This document shows positions 8,254 to 19,975 of a DNA stretch of 64,000 nt, piece after piece. The translations under genes and the position numbers were made by a program. Source of the stretch: Mycolicibacterium sp. P9-64 (GTDB lineage Bacteria; Actinomycetota; Actinomycetes; Mycobacteriales; Mycobacteriaceae). Each line of letters opens with the position of its first letter. The first letter of the stretch is position 1. Where the stretch lies: contig NZ_NPKO01000002.1 of assembly GCF_008329605.1 (NCBI RefSeq), positions 310,001 to 374,000 of the forward strand, read 5' to 3'. The notes under the pieces were generated by a model, which was not told where the DNA came from, made no database searches, and worked only from the letters and a program-made list of their open reading frames with translations.

Positions 8254-8589
8254 TCATCGGTCGCCGAGCAGCTCGTCGAGGACGGCGACGAATTCGTTTG
8301 CGCGCAAGGGGGTGAACGCCGGGCTCGGTCTGATGCCGGGTACGTCGAGAATCACCAGCGTCGATTTGATGGGGCGCCAGACGTCCAGCGGCATCCATCG
8401 GCGAGGGTCGGTGCTGCCCCAGAGACGGAACCGCTCGGTGAACAGCCCGAGGGATTCGGCCCTGTAGCCGCGGACGGATCGCAGCGGGATGACCTTTGCG
8501 GTACCCGACGGAAAGTGGTAGCGCCGCAACGTGATCGCGCGCCGATCGAGTTGAATCTGACCGTCGTCGTACTGCGGGCCACTGCTCAT
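8254..8589 (-). CDS. Conserved hypothetical protein (Rv3819-like)
   Basis: A 111-residue protein, the same length as Rv3819 and in the same position next to the MBL/Rieske gene. It begins DDGQIQLDRRAITLRRYHFPSGTAKVIPLRSVRGYRAE, an alternating beta pattern like small PH-like domains, and ends in a predicted helix (RANEFVAVLDELLGDR). No catalytic motif, signal or membrane segment is visible. It starts 19 bp after the upstream gene's stop, so it is probably co-expressed with it. Function unknown. Confidence 0.75.
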   Translation of the reverse strand: MSSGPQYDDGQIQLDRRAITLRRYHFPSGTAKVIPLRSVRGYRAESLGLFTERFRLWGSTDPRRWMPLDVWRPIKSTLVILDVPGIRPSPAFTPLRANEFVAVLDELLGDR

Positions 8590-8608
8590 TTCTCGACTCC
8601 CGCTCGCG

Positions 8609-10159
8609 TCATGTCGTCTTCTTCGACGCCCTCAGCTCGTGTCCCTTGGACGTCAGGCATCGACCGTTCGTCAGATTCCATGACCAGCCGTGCAGGTTGC
8701 AGGTCAACGTCGTGTCGTCCACCACGCCGAACTTCGACAGATCCGCCTTCAGGTGCGGGCAGCGGCGCTGAATCTCCCAGCCGTCCAAGGTGATCGACGC
8801 GGAGTCGTCATGCGTCTCGGCGAACCAGCCGTCGGCGTAGACGATGCGCTCGTCGGTAAGGCACTTGAAGAACGTGTACAGGTACTCGTTGTAGCCGCCG
8901 ACCCGCCAGGCGCGGAATCGGGTGGACAGGAAGATGGTGTTGACCCAGTCCGGTTCGTCGTCGCGCAGCACCGTGCGTACCAACTCGGGCGCGATCTCGA
9001 AGCCGTAGCGGAACTTCTCGTCAGGGATCGGTTCGCGCACAGCTCGTTTCGGGAAGTCGAGCACGATTGTTTCTGGGCCGATCCGCAACTCGACCGGATA
9101 CCCGATGCCATCGCAGATCTGGTCGCTCTGGATCATGATCGGCTCGAACCTGGCTCGCAGCGGCTCGAGCAGCGACTCGCCGGTGGGCGCTGCCCAGCGC
9201 GCCTTCTCCGCGGCCAGCACCGGCGCCATCCGCTTGGCGTAGGCCTCGATGTAGGCGGCCTTCTCGGTGGTGAAGATCGACTCGGGGTCGGACACCGGAT
9301 GGGTGAGCGAGTTCAGTTGCGTACCAGTGAAGTCCGCAGCCGACCCCGGGATCATCAGCAGCCCGCGGTCGTGGCCGTTTCGGCGCATCTGATCGAGGAA
9401 CACCACCTGGTCGGGGAAGATGTTCGCGGGGTCGCCGTGATCGTCGTTGAGGTCGCGCAACTCCGGATCCAGGAAGCACGGCGGACCGGCGGACGGCACC
9501 ACCCAGGTCGCGTCCACCTGCGCGATGTACTGCCTGCAGCGGTCCATCTGGCGCTGGCGCTTCTGGATTCCGAACGCCGACTTGGCCCGCTCGGGCATGT
9601 CGTAGACCATCGGGTACCAGATCGCACCCGAGTACTGCAGCATGTGCACGTCGACGTGGCCGAACGCGGAGTCAAGAACGTCCAAGTCAACGGGGCGCGC
9701 ATCGTTCATGTTGAAGGCGACGGTCTCGCCGTCGGAGACCACCAGCCCGGAGTCGCCGATCGGACCGTCGGCCGGTGCACGCAACGCGATGATCATCACG
9801 TCGAGGTCGCCCTTGGGTCCGCTGACGCGGTGCTTCACCGAGTCAGTGGTCTCGAAGAACCGGTGGAAGCCCAGTTTCTCCAACTCGGTGCGCAGGTCCG
9901 GCACCGGGTAGTCCGGCAACAGCACCACCGCGTCCTTGTTGACGTGGGCACGGAGGTTGACCGGGTCGAAGTGGTCCTTGTGCAGGTGCGATACGTACAG
10001 ATAGTCGACGTCGCCGAGCGCCGTCCAGTCCAGCCCGCTGTTGTCGGGGAACGGGAACCACGACGCGAAGTACGCAGGGTTGACCCACGGGTCGCACAGA
10101 ATGCTGCCCGCGGCGGTATCGATTCGGAACCCTGCGTGTCCGACGCTTGTGACCTGCAC
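8609..10159 (-). CDS. Metallo-beta-lactamase-fold / Rieske [2Fe-2S] fusion protein (Rv3818-like)
   Basis: A 516-residue protein, the same length as Rv3818. The N-terminal half is a metallo-beta-lactamase fold (VTSVGHAGFRIDTAAGSILCDPW; metal motif HLHKDH at 58-63). The C-terminus carries a Rieske cluster-binding domain with C467-P-H469 and C487-N-L-H490. This pairing of an MBL metal site and a Rieske centre is the layout of CMP-N-acetylneuraminate hydroxylase-type oxygenases, with domain order reversed. An oxygenase on an unknown substrate is therefore plausible, but no mycobacterial reaction is established. GTG 10159 follows GGGGAGGGCCATAA. It lies between the hypothetical protein gene and the phosphotransferase gene, all on the minus strand. 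Confidence 0.8.
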   Translation of the reverse strand: MQVTSVGHAGFRIDTAAGSILCDPWVNPAYFASWFPFPDNSGLDWTALGDVDYLYVSHLHKDHFDPVNLRAHVNKDAVVLLPDYPVPDLRTELEKLGFHRFFETTDSVKHRVSGPKGDLDVMIIALRAPADGPIGDSGLVVSDGETVAFNMNDARPVDLDVLDSAFGHVDVHMLQYSGAIWYPMVYDMPERAKSAFGIQKRQRQMDRCRQYIAQVDATWVVPSAGPPCFLDPELRDLNDDHGDPANIFPDQVVFLDQMRRNGHDRGLLMIPGSAADFTGTQLNSLTHPVSDPESIFTTEKAAYIEAYAKRMAPVLAAEKARWAAPTGESLLEPLRARFEPIMIQSDQICDGIGYPVELRIGPETIVLDFPKRAVREPIPDEKFRYGFEIAPELVRTVLRDDEPDWVNTIFLSTRFRAWRVGGYNEYLYTFFKCLTDERIVYADGWFAETHDDSASITLDGWEIQRRCPHLKADLSKFGVVDDTTLTCNLHGWSWNLTNGRCLTSKGHELRASKKTT

Positions 10160-10213
10160 TTATGGCCCTCCCCGCGATGATTGCGTCGTGTCGATCTTAG
10201 CGGGACCGCCGAG

Positions 10214-10879
10214 CTATTCCTCCCAGCGTGCGCGGTAGTACGCCATCCGCTCCTCGTCGGCGTCGATGCCGTACGCGTCGAGGAACTCCGCCTCGAGCCC
10301 CGGCTCGAAGTCCGACTCGAGCAGCGAGGCCGCCACCGCGATGTCGGACCACCGATCCGCCACTCCGAGGTCACTGAAGTCCACGTGACCGCTGCACTGG
10401 GCGTCGTCTCCGATCAGGGTGTTGGGCGGGCATGCGTCGCCGTGGCAGACCACCAGGAGGTCGGCAGCCGGTGCGTCGGCAGGAATCCAGGACGGCGGGC
10501 CGAACGGGCAGTCGGCGACCGGTAGCGAGTCGTGAAGGCGGCGCAGGCCTTCGCCGATCGCCCGAGTGGCGGTGCGGGGACGCGCGACCCAGTGCGGGTC
10601 GACGGCCGAACGTCCCGCTAGTGCCACGGTGTGCAGCCAGCCGGGGCCGGACGACAGGACCCGCGGCACGGGGTGGAACGCGACAGCCCACCGCAGGCGC
10701 TGCTCTTCGCGGACCAGGAGGTCGGCGTGGGCGTCGGGATACACCTTGACGAATTCCTCACCCCCTAGCGAGAAGGTGGTTCCACCGAGTTCGTTGACCC
10801 AAACCGAGGTGATCTCGCGACCCCCCGCCAGGTCGACGACGAAGTTGGGCACGGGTTTGGCGTCAGCCGGAAGGGTCAT
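10214..10879 (-). CDS. Aminoglycoside phosphotransferase-family kinase (Rv3817-like)
   Basis: A 221-residue protein with the APH/choline-kinase fold: an N-lobe with TTFSLGGEEFVKVYP (lysine for ATP), the catalytic loop CHGDACPPNTL (HGDxxxxN) and the metal-binding DFSDLGVADRWSDIAV. The order matches Rv3817. Family members phosphorylate aminoglycosides or small metabolites; at this conserved core position a housekeeping substrate is more likely than drug resistance. It is divergent from the first PlsC gene with only 51 bp between starts. No leader or operator stands out. Confidence 0.8.
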   Translation of the reverse strand: MTLPADAKPVPNFVVDLAGGREITSVWVNELGGTTFSLGGEEFVKVYPDAHADLLVREEQRLRWAVAFHPVPRVLSSGPGWLHTVALAGRSAVDPHWVARPRTATRAIGEGLRRLHDSLPVADCPFGPPSWIPADAPAADLLVVCHGDACPPNTLIGDDAQCSGHVDFSDLGVADRWSDIAVAASLLESDFEPGLEAEFLDAYGIDADEERMAYYRARWEE

Positions 10880-10930
10880 TCAACCGACCTTTCCATGTGA
10901 TGCCCGGAACAACCGCATTAGGCTGGGCGT

Positions 10931-11719
10931 GTGGAGCCGGTATACGGAACTGTCATTCAAGCCGCACGCCTGGTGTGGCGAGTGCAGGGGCTGAAGTTCA
11001 CCATCACCGGTGTGGAGAACCTGCCCGTCACCGGCGGCGCCGTGATCGCCATCAACCACACCAGCTATTTCGACTTCACCTTCGCCGGACTTCCTGCATA
11101 CAAGCAGCACCGCGGGCGCAAGGTGCGGTTCATGGCGAAGAAGGAAGTCTTCGACTCCAAGGTCAGTGGCCCCATCATGCGCAGCCTGCGCCACATCCCC
11201 GTCGACCGCGACAGCGGCGCCCAGTCGTTCTCCGAGGCCTGCCAGAGGCTCAAGGAGGGCGAGCTGGTCGGTGTGTACCCGGAGGCCACGATCAGCCGCA
11301 GCTTCGAGATCAAGGAATTCAAGTCAGGCGCGGCCAGGATGGCCATCGCCGCCGACGTGCCGATCATCCCGCACATCATCTGGGGCGCCCAGAGGATCTG
11401 GACCAAGGGGCACCCGCGCAAGATGTGGCGACCGAAGGTGCCGATCTCGATCACCGTCGGCGAGCCGATCTACCCGACGCTGCCCGCCGCCGAGCTGACC
11501 GCGTTGCTGCACTCCCGCATGCAGCATCTGCTCGAGCGGGCACAAGACGCCTACGGCCCCCACCCGCACGGCGAGTTCTGGGTCCCGCACCGTCTCGGTG
11601 GCGGTGCCCCGACGCTGGCGGAGGCCAACAGGATGGACCTCGAGGAGGCCACCCAGAAGGCTCAGGCGAAGGCGGCCCGCCGCGACGAACGGTCCGCGCC
11701 GGGCGATCCGCCGGAGTAG
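10931..11719 (+). CDS. 1-acyl-sn-glycerol-3-phosphate acyltransferase family protein (Rv3816c-like)
   Basis: A 262-residue PlsC-type acyltransferase that would transfer an acyl chain to a lysophospholipid or related acceptor at the membrane. The HX4D motif is NHTSYFD with His43 and Asp48; the phosphate-binding block is GVYPEATISRSFEIKEFK, and PIIPHIIWGAQRIWTK follows. It belongs with the Rv3814c-Rv3816c group. A TAGGCT -10 box (10919-10924) lies six bases before GTG 10931, so the transcript should be leaderless. The stop is 7 bp before the next paralogue. Confidence 0.85.
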   Translation: MEPVYGTVIQAARLVWRVQGLKFTITGVENLPVTGGAVIAINHTSYFDFTFAGLPAYKQHRGRKVRFMAKKEVFDSKVSGPIMRSLRHIPVDRDSGAQSFSEACQRLKEGELVGVYPEATISRSFEIKEFKSGAARMAIAADVPIIPHIIWGAQRIWTKGHPRKMWRPKVPISITVGEPIYPTLPAAELTALLHSRMQHLLERAQDAYGPHPHGEFWVPHRLGGGAPTLAEANRMDLEEATQKAQAKAARRDERSAPGDPPE

Positions 11720-11726
11720 TGCTGGA

Positions 11727-12473
11727 ATGGAACCGGTCTTCCGCAGTCTCGAGATCGCGGGTAGGACGGTGGTACGGGTGACGGGGACTCGCATCACCTA
11801 CCGCGGGCTGCACAACATTCCGTCCGCAGGTGGTGCCGTCGTGGCGATCAATCACACCAGTTACGTGGACTTCCTCCCGGCTGCGCTTGCCGCGACGCAA
11901 CAAAAGCGCCGTCTGCGCTACATGATCAAGGCCGAGATGCAGGACGTGAGGCCCGTCGGCTTTCTGATCAGGCACACCAAGACCATTCCCGTGGATCGGC
12001 GCGCGGGCGCCGACGCCTACGTGGCGGCGGTCGGGCGGCTGCGCGAAGGTGAACTCGTCGGCGTGTACCCGGAGGCGACGATCAGCCGCAGCTTCGAGCT
12101 GAAGGAGTTCAAGACCGGCGCGGCGCGGATGGCGATCGACGCGCACGTGCCGATCATCCCACTAGTCGTCTGGGGCGCCCAGCGCATCTGGACGAAGGAT
12201 CATCCGAAGCGCATCGGCCGCAACAAGATTCCGATCACCGTGGCGGTGGATCCGCCGCTGGTGCCATCGGGCTCCGTCGACGCGGTGATGGCCGAACTGC
12301 GCGACGAGATGACCACCCTGCTGCACCGGGTGCAGCAGGATTACCCACACCCCGATGGTGAGTACTGGGTGCCGCGCAGGCTTGGTGGCAGCGCGCCAAC
12401 ACCGGAAGAGGCCACGGTGCTCGACGAGATCGAGCTTGCAGACCGGGCCCGCAAGCAGACGGACGAACACTGA
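11727..12473 (+). CDS. 1-acyl-sn-glycerol-3-phosphate acyltransferase family protein (Rv3815c-like)
   Basis: A 248-residue paralogue of the gene just upstream, with the same key residues at the same positions (NHTSYVD, His43 and Asp48) and the same ATISRSFELKEFKTGAARMAI block, pointing to tandem duplication. M. tuberculosis has three such genes in a row (Rv3814c-Rv3816c); here there are two. ATG 11727 begins MEPVFRSLEI, parallel to MEPVYGTVIQ in the first copy. Its TGA shares a base with the ATG of the HAD hydrolase gene (TGATG), implying translational coupling. Acyl donor and acceptor are unknown. Confidence 0.85.
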   Translation: MEPVFRSLEIAGRTVVRVTGTRITYRGLHNIPSAGGAVVAINHTSYVDFLPAALAATQQKRRLRYMIKAEMQDVRPVGFLIRHTKTIPVDRRAGADAYVAAVGRLREGELVGVYPEATISRSFELKEFKTGAARMAIDAHVPIIPLVVWGAQRIWTKDHPKRIGRNKIPITVAVDPPLVPSGSVDAVMAELRDEMTTLLHRVQQDYPHPDGEYWVPRRLGGSAPTPEEATVLDEIELADRARKQTDEH

Positions 12474-13285
12474 TGCTCCCCTTGATGATCGCCACCGATG
12501 TCGACGGCACGCTTCTCGACGGCGACGAGCGGGTCACCGCGCGCACCAGGGCCGTGGTGCGTGCCGCCGTCGACGCGGGCGCCCGGTTCGTGCTCGCGAC
12601 GGGACGGCCACCGCGGTGGATCGCTCCCATCGTCGACGCGCTGGGCATTGCGCCAATGTCGGTGTGCGCGAACGGCGCAGTGATCTACGACCCGTCGACG
12701 GACCAGATCCTGTCCGCCCGCACGCTGTCGGCAGAACAGCTCGCCCTGCTTGCCGAGATCGCGTTGCGGGTGATACCGGGCGCCGGGCTGGCCGTCGAAC
12801 GTGTCGGCCGCAGCGCACACGACACGGCGACACCGCAGTTCGTCAGCTCACCGGGATACGAGCACGCGTGGCTCAACCCGGACAACACGGAGGTGTCCGT
12901 CGAGGATCTGCTCAGTGCGCCTGCGGTGAAGCTGCTGATCCGCAAGGCCGGTGCCCGTAGCGCGGACATGGCCGCGGCGCTGACGGAGCACATCGGCATC
13001 GAGGGCGACCTGACCTACTCCACCAACAACGGGCTCATCGAGGTGGTGCCGCTCGGAATCAGCAAGGCGACCGGTGTCGAGGAGGTGGCTCGCCCGCTGG
13101 AGATCACCGCGGAGGACATCGTGGCGTTCGGTGACATGCCCAACGACGTGCCGATGTTGCGGTGGGCGGGGCTCGGCGTGGCGATGGGCAACGCCCATCC
13201 CGAGGTGATCGAGGCGGCCGACGAGGTCACCGCGCCCAATACCGACGACGGTCTGGCACGGGTGCTGGAACGTTGGTGGCTCTGA
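12473..13285 (+). CDS. Cof-type HAD hydrolase (Rv3813c-like)
   Basis: A 270-residue cytosolic phosphatase of the haloacid dehalogenase superfamily, subfamily IIB (Cof). Motif I is DVDGTLLDG with nucleophile Asp9 and acid/base Asp11; motif II is VLATGRPP; the C-terminal metal motif is FGDMPNDVPML. Such enzymes dephosphorylate sugar phosphates, nucleotides or flavin mononucleotide; the substrate cannot be told from sequence. It is translationally coupled to the second acyltransferase gene and converges on the amidase-like gene, the two stops lying one base apart. Confidence 0.85.
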   Translation: MLPLMIATDVDGTLLDGDERVTARTRAVVRAAVDAGARFVLATGRPPRWIAPIVDALGIAPMSVCANGAVIYDPSTDQILSARTLSAEQLALLAEIALRVIPGAGLAVERVGRSAHDTATPQFVSSPGYEHAWLNPDNTEVSVEDLLSAPAVKLLIRKAGARSADMAAALTEHIGIEGDLTYSTNNGLIEVVPLGISKATGVEEVARPLEITAEDIVAFGDMPNDVPMLRWAGLGVAMGNAHPEVIEAADEVTAPNTDDGLARVLERWWL

Positions 13286-13286
13286 T

Positions 13287-14951
13287 CTAGCCCGCGTCGA
13301 TCGGGGTGAACCGCTCGAGCTGAACGGGCATGCCCGGGTTGGCAGGGTTCGGAAGTTCTACTGGCACACCGTCGATCACTCGGGTGACGGTGCCCTTCAT
13401 GCGGTCGAAGTTCAACGTGCCGTGCTGGAAGTTCTGCACGATCCATTGCGGTTCCTGGATCTCACCGCTGGTGGGCAGTCCAAGCGCGCCGCGCTCGAAA
13501 CCCAGTGAGGCCCAAGCGTCGTAGATGGCTCCGGTGACCGGTTCGGCGCCGCTGTCCGGGGACCAGTACATGGCTCCCTTGGTGAAGTTCGCGTACCGCG
13601 CCGAGCCCTCGCCGGACGCCTCGGGTGACGTCGGTGCACCGAGCGGGCTTGCGTCACCACCGATGGATGCCCACTTCAGGAATATCGCACCGCCACGCAG
13701 TGATTCGGCAAGATCCTGCGGTCCGGGCGGGGCGTTGAACCGGGCGGCGGTCTCGCGCAGCAGGGGCATCGCAGCGTAGGCGGCATTGCCCGGGCATTCG
13801 GTGTTGCCGACGTCGCGGTGGGTGAAGATCGTCGGCAGCGTCACCACGGTGCCCTTGGGGACGAACGTGAACTCGCCGCCCGTGGAGGCCAGTGCGACGG
13901 TGCCGAGCGGGTCGACGTGGTCGAGGCCGAGGCGCCAGCCGAGCAGTCTTCCCGTGGTGCGCAGCTGAACTGGCGACGGCGGAACGGTCTCGAAGTCGCC
14001 GATCATCGCGACGCCCCAGGTGTTCGGATTGAAACCACCGGTGGCTGCGCCCTCGACGGGCCGCGTCATGCCACCTGCGCGGCCTTCGAAGACCTGGCCG
14101 TACTTGTCGATGAGCGCGTTGTAGGCGATGTCGCACCAGCCCAGCGTGCGGGTGTGGTACTCGTAGATCGATCGGACGATGCCTGCCGAGTCTTCTGGCG
14201 CGTAGTCGTTGCTGCCCGCGGTGTGGTGCACGACGCCTGCACGAACTCCGTTGTCGTACACCGTGGTTCCACACTTCAACGCCTCGTCGGCACCCCATTG
14301 GGCACGTCCGATGATGTTGGGAGGCTGGCCGGGGGTGTCCACTGCGGCCGCAAGGGGCGCCACGTCGACGGGGGCCTGCGGCGGGCTGATCAGAACGGCG
14401 TTGAGATTCTGTGCGAACGGCTCTTCCACGTTCGCCGGCACGTAGCCGAGGTCGGGCTTCTTGCCTTCGGGTGCCGGCACGGTCGGGGTGGCGCCCTCTG
14501 GCCGCGTGACCGCGATCTGCACGGCGGTGGTGCGGCCGACGAAGACGGGGTCGGTGCCGGTTCGGTGGGCAGTCCGCGCAAGCGCGGCTCCAGCGCAGGG
14601 ACCGGGGGAAATGCACTGCCCTTTGGACTGCTCGCCGACGCCGTCGAGTGCTTCGGCTTCGTACCAGGGGCCCCACGAACCGTCGGGCTGCTTGGCGCGA
14701 ACGCGGGCTGACGTGCCGGTCATGTCGTCGGCGGTGAGGGCCACCATGGAGAACGGTGTCTCCTGGTGCACCTCGCGGACGGTCTCGCCGCCGCCGACGC
14801 CGGTGAGCGGGCGTTCGACGATCATCGGGGTGGTGGCCAGTGGTTGCTCGTTTCGAGCGCCAGGCATCCCATCGAAGGCCCACGGCAGGATCACGACGCT
14901 GGCCGCAACGGCTGAGAACAGCAGTGACGGCACGTTGCGGCGGGACAGCAC
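13287..14951 (-). CDS. Secreted PGRP/amidase_2 protein with LGFP repeats (Rv3811-like)
   Basis: A 554-residue exported protein. A signal-like hydrophobic segment (about 9-25) is followed by a linker, then a peptidoglycan-recognition/N-acetylmuramoyl-L-alanine amidase domain (about 212-400) with VVHHTAGSNDY (H242/H243), FTHRDVGNTECPGN (H378, C386) and the Tyr-containing YNALIDKYGQVFEGRAGG. These match the zinc ligands of amidase_2 enzymes. Residues about 418-520 contain LGFP-type repeats (WASIGGDASPLGAPTS, WASLGFERGALGLPTS), which bind wall polymers in Corynebacteriales. It should cut or bind cell-wall peptidoglycan. GTG start at 14951. It follows erp on the same strand but is separated from it by a strong hairpin. 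Confidence 0.85.
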   Translation of the reverse strand: MLSRRNVPSLLFSAVAASVVILPWAFDGMPGARNEQPLATTPMIVERPLTGVGGGETVREVHQETPFSMVALTADDMTGTSARVRAKQPDGSWGPWYEAEALDGVGEQSKGQCISPGPCAGAALARTAHRTGTDPVFVGRTTAVQIAVTRPEGATPTVPAPEGKKPDLGYVPANVEEPFAQNLNAVLISPPQAPVDVAPLAAAVDTPGQPPNIIGRAQWGADEALKCGTTVYDNGVRAGVVHHTAGSNDYAPEDSAGIVRSIYEYHTRTLGWCDIAYNALIDKYGQVFEGRAGGMTRPVEGAATGGFNPNTWGVAMIGDFETVPPSPVQLRTTGRLLGWRLGLDHVDPLGTVALASTGGEFTFVPKGTVVTLPTIFTHRDVGNTECPGNAAYAAMPLLRETAARFNAPPGPQDLAESLRGGAIFLKWASIGGDASPLGAPTSPEASGEGSARYANFTKGAMYWSPDSGAEPVTGAIYDAWASLGFERGALGLPTSGEIQEPQWIVQNFQHGTLNFDRMKGTVTRVIDGVPVELPNPANPGMPVQLERFTPIDAG

Positions 14952-15034
14952 GGACTGATGTTACGTATGGGGCAACTGTTACTAGAGTTGCGACACGGGC
15001 TTCTGTACCCACCAATGTCGAGCGTCAATCCCGC

Positions 15035-15075
15035 AACGGCACCGCAGAGCCGGCGAAGGCTTCTGCGGTGCCGTT
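15035..15075 (-). terminator. Terminator hairpin after erp
   Basis: A perfect 14-bp stem (AACGGCACCGCAGA at 15035-15048, TCTGCGGTGCCGTT at 15062-15075) with a 13-base loop, 13 bp past the erp stop codon. It has no U-tract, as is common for mycobacterial terminators, and it separates erp from the amidase-like gene. Confidence 0.75.
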
Positions 15076-15088
15076 TCGGTTCAGGTTC

Positions 15089-16015
15089 TTAGGCTGGCGC
15101 TGCCGCCGCGGCTGCTGCGGCTGCCGGTGCTGCGGCACCCTGCTGGATGGCGCCGGTGATCATCGGCATCACCATGCCCTTGAGCAGGTCGATCGCCTGG
15201 CCTGCGCCGAGCGTCTGAGCTGCGCTGCCCAGATCGCCGAGCAGGCCACCGCTGCCGCTGCTGGCCGCAGGCGCACCGAGTCCCAGCGACGGATCGCCGC
15301 CGAGGATCGGGTAGGTACCCGCCGACGGGTCGAGTCCGACCGGCGAGCCGATCGGGATCTCACCCGGCGCGCCCAAACCCGTCAAACCGGTCGCGCCAGG
15401 AGTGGTCAAGCCGGTGGCACCCGTCGGGCTGGTCAACAGGGGGTTCGTGAGTGCCGGGTTGGTCAGGCCGGTGCCGGTCAGGCCGGGCGTCGTCGCCGAG
15501 ACCGGCGGCACGCTGAGACCCGGCACGGTGGCGCCGGGAGCGGTCAGCCCTGGGGTTGTGAGCCCCGGGGTGGTCAGGCCAGGCGTGGTCAGACCGGGCG
15601 TGGTCAGACCGGGCGTGGTCAGGCCGGGCGTGGTGAGGCCGCTCGGCGGCGTAAGGCCAGGTGCCGTCAGGCCGGGCGAGGTCAGACCAGGGCTGGTGAG
15701 ACCGGGGCTGGTCAAGGGCGACGTCAACAGTGACGACGACGGCGCGCCGGACCCCGTGAGGAGGCCCGTCGGCATCGGCGGCAGGTTGACCCCGAATTGC
15801 GACAGGCCCTGCGACAACGCTCCGAGGAGCTCGTTTGGCAGGTCGGTGACCAGCGACGCCTGGACGAACTCGCGCTGTTGCGGTTCGGCGTTGGTGGTGC
15901 TGGACGCGTCGGAAAGCGCGGCAATGGCAACTGGACTTACGACGGCCAGGGCAGCGACTGCGCTCATGGCTGTCGAGAGCTTGCGTCGGCGGCGGTTCGG
16001 CACGGAAGTCTCCAT
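15089..16015 (-). CDS. erp: Exported repetitive protein Erp (PirG)
   Basis: A 308-residue secreted surface protein, the orthologue of Rv3810. A signal segment (about 14-34, AMSAVAALAVVSPVAIAAL) is followed by a conserved N-domain (about 50-90), a central PGLTS-type repeat region (about 99-170) and a C-terminal domain ending in a hydrophobic, Ala-rich tail (AAPAAAAAAAAAPA). Erp is needed for normal growth in host cells in pathogenic mycobacteria, and its repeat region varies between species. Its biochemical role is unknown. It is divergent from glf; ATG 16015 is preceded by AATTCGA with only a weak ribosome-binding site. Confidence 0.92.
   Translation of the reverse strand: METSVPNRRRRKLSTAMSAVAALAVVSPVAIAALSDASSTTNAEPQQREFVQASLVTDLPNELLGALSQGLSQFGVNLPPMPTGLLTGSGAPSSSLLTSPLTSPGLTSPGLTSPGLTAPGLTPPSGLTTPGLTTPGLTTPGLTTPGLTTPGLTTPGLTAPGATVPGLSVPPVSATTPGLTGTGLTNPALTNPLLTSPTGATGLTTPGATGLTGLGAPGEIPIGSPVGLDPSAGTYPILGGDPSLGLGAPAASSGSGGLLGDLGSAAQTLGAGQAIDLLKGMVMPMITGAIQQGAAAPAAAAAAAAAPA
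15506..15721 (-). repeat. PGLTS/PGLTT tandem repeat array in erp
   Basis: Codons 99-170 of erp encode five-residue repeats of PGLTx type. They include six consecutive GLTTP units (residues 126-155), flanked by GLTSP and GLTAP variants. At DNA level the 15-bp unit (GTGGTCAGACCGGGC and close variants) is nearly identical over several copies, so the array can change length by slippage. Confidence 0.85.
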
Positions 16016-16170
16016 TCGAATTACTGGGCTTGAAATCGGCTACAAGTGATAGCTGCTGGTGTGGTCGGTTGGTCGGTGGTGGCGTTCTCGCCTGTTGAGC
16101 CCGTCAATACCGACGAGGTCGATGGTACGGATGTGACTACTGAGACTGGAGGGACGATGCGGAATCGTGA

Positions 16171-19432
<3,262 letters not shown>

Positions 19433-19436
<4 letters not shown>

Positions 19437-19975
19437 ATCTCGCCACCGCGGACACCCCGCGGGGCGAGGACGCAGTGCTTGTCGCCGTGCAGCAGGGGAT
19501 CGCGGACCGGCCGGGGGTGCTCAGCGGTGCGCGTGCGCTGTCGCACTTCGGGGAGCACAGCGCGGGCTGGGTGGGTGTCTCACTGCTCGGTGCGGTACTC
19601 CAGCCCGCGCGACACAAGGTGTGGTTGACCGCCGGTGCCGGTGCGTTTCTCGCACACGCCGCGGCCGTCGTGATCAAGCGCATCGTCAAGCGGCAGCGCC
19701 CTTCCCACCCGGCGATTGCCGTCAACGTCGGAACGCCGAGTCGGCTGAGCTTCCCGTCGGCGCACGCCACGTCGACGACGGCCGCCGCGATCCTGCTCGG
19801 CAAGGCCACCGGACTTCCGCTGCCCGTCGTCCTGGTGCCCCCGATGGCGTTGTCCCGCTTGGTACTCGGCGTGCACTATCCGTCCGACGTCATCACCGGG
19901 GTGGCCGTCGGTGCGGTGGTGGCCAAGGCCGTGAGCGTGCTCGCAGACCGGGTCGAAGGAGACGTCCATGACTGA
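19433..19975 (+). CDS. PAP2-family phosphatase (Rv3807c-like)
   Basis: A 180-residue membrane phosphatase with all three PAP2 motifs: KRIVKRQRP (82-90), PSAH (108-111) and SRLVLGVHYPSD (141-152). Its position between glfT2 and ubiA supports the proposed role of removing the 5-phosphate from decaprenylphosphoryl-5-phosphoribose, the UbiA product, to give decaprenylphosphoryl-ribose for DprE1/DprE2. That role is established only as a proposal for the orthologue. The ATG overlaps the glfT2 stop (ATGA), and its end overlaps the ubiA start by eight bases. Confidence 0.88.

Noticed and set aside
8690..10180. Long plus-strand reading frame opposite the MBL/Rieske gene
   Set aside because: Its translation is low-complexity and arginine/valine-rich without motifs, while the opposite strand carries clear metal-binding motifs; typical antisense frame in GC-rich DNA.
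10214..10879. Aminoglycoside resistance gene
   Set aside because: The fold is APH-like, but the gene is a core mycobacterial locus (Rv3817-like); no evidence for drug specificity.
15506..15721. erp repeats as a CRISPR-like array
   Set aside because: Units are 15 bp, contiguous and in frame, without spacers.
15402..16049. Plus-strand frame opposite the erp repeats
   Set aside because: Its valine/proline repeats only mirror the PGLTS-coding units; no start or ribosome-binding site supports it.
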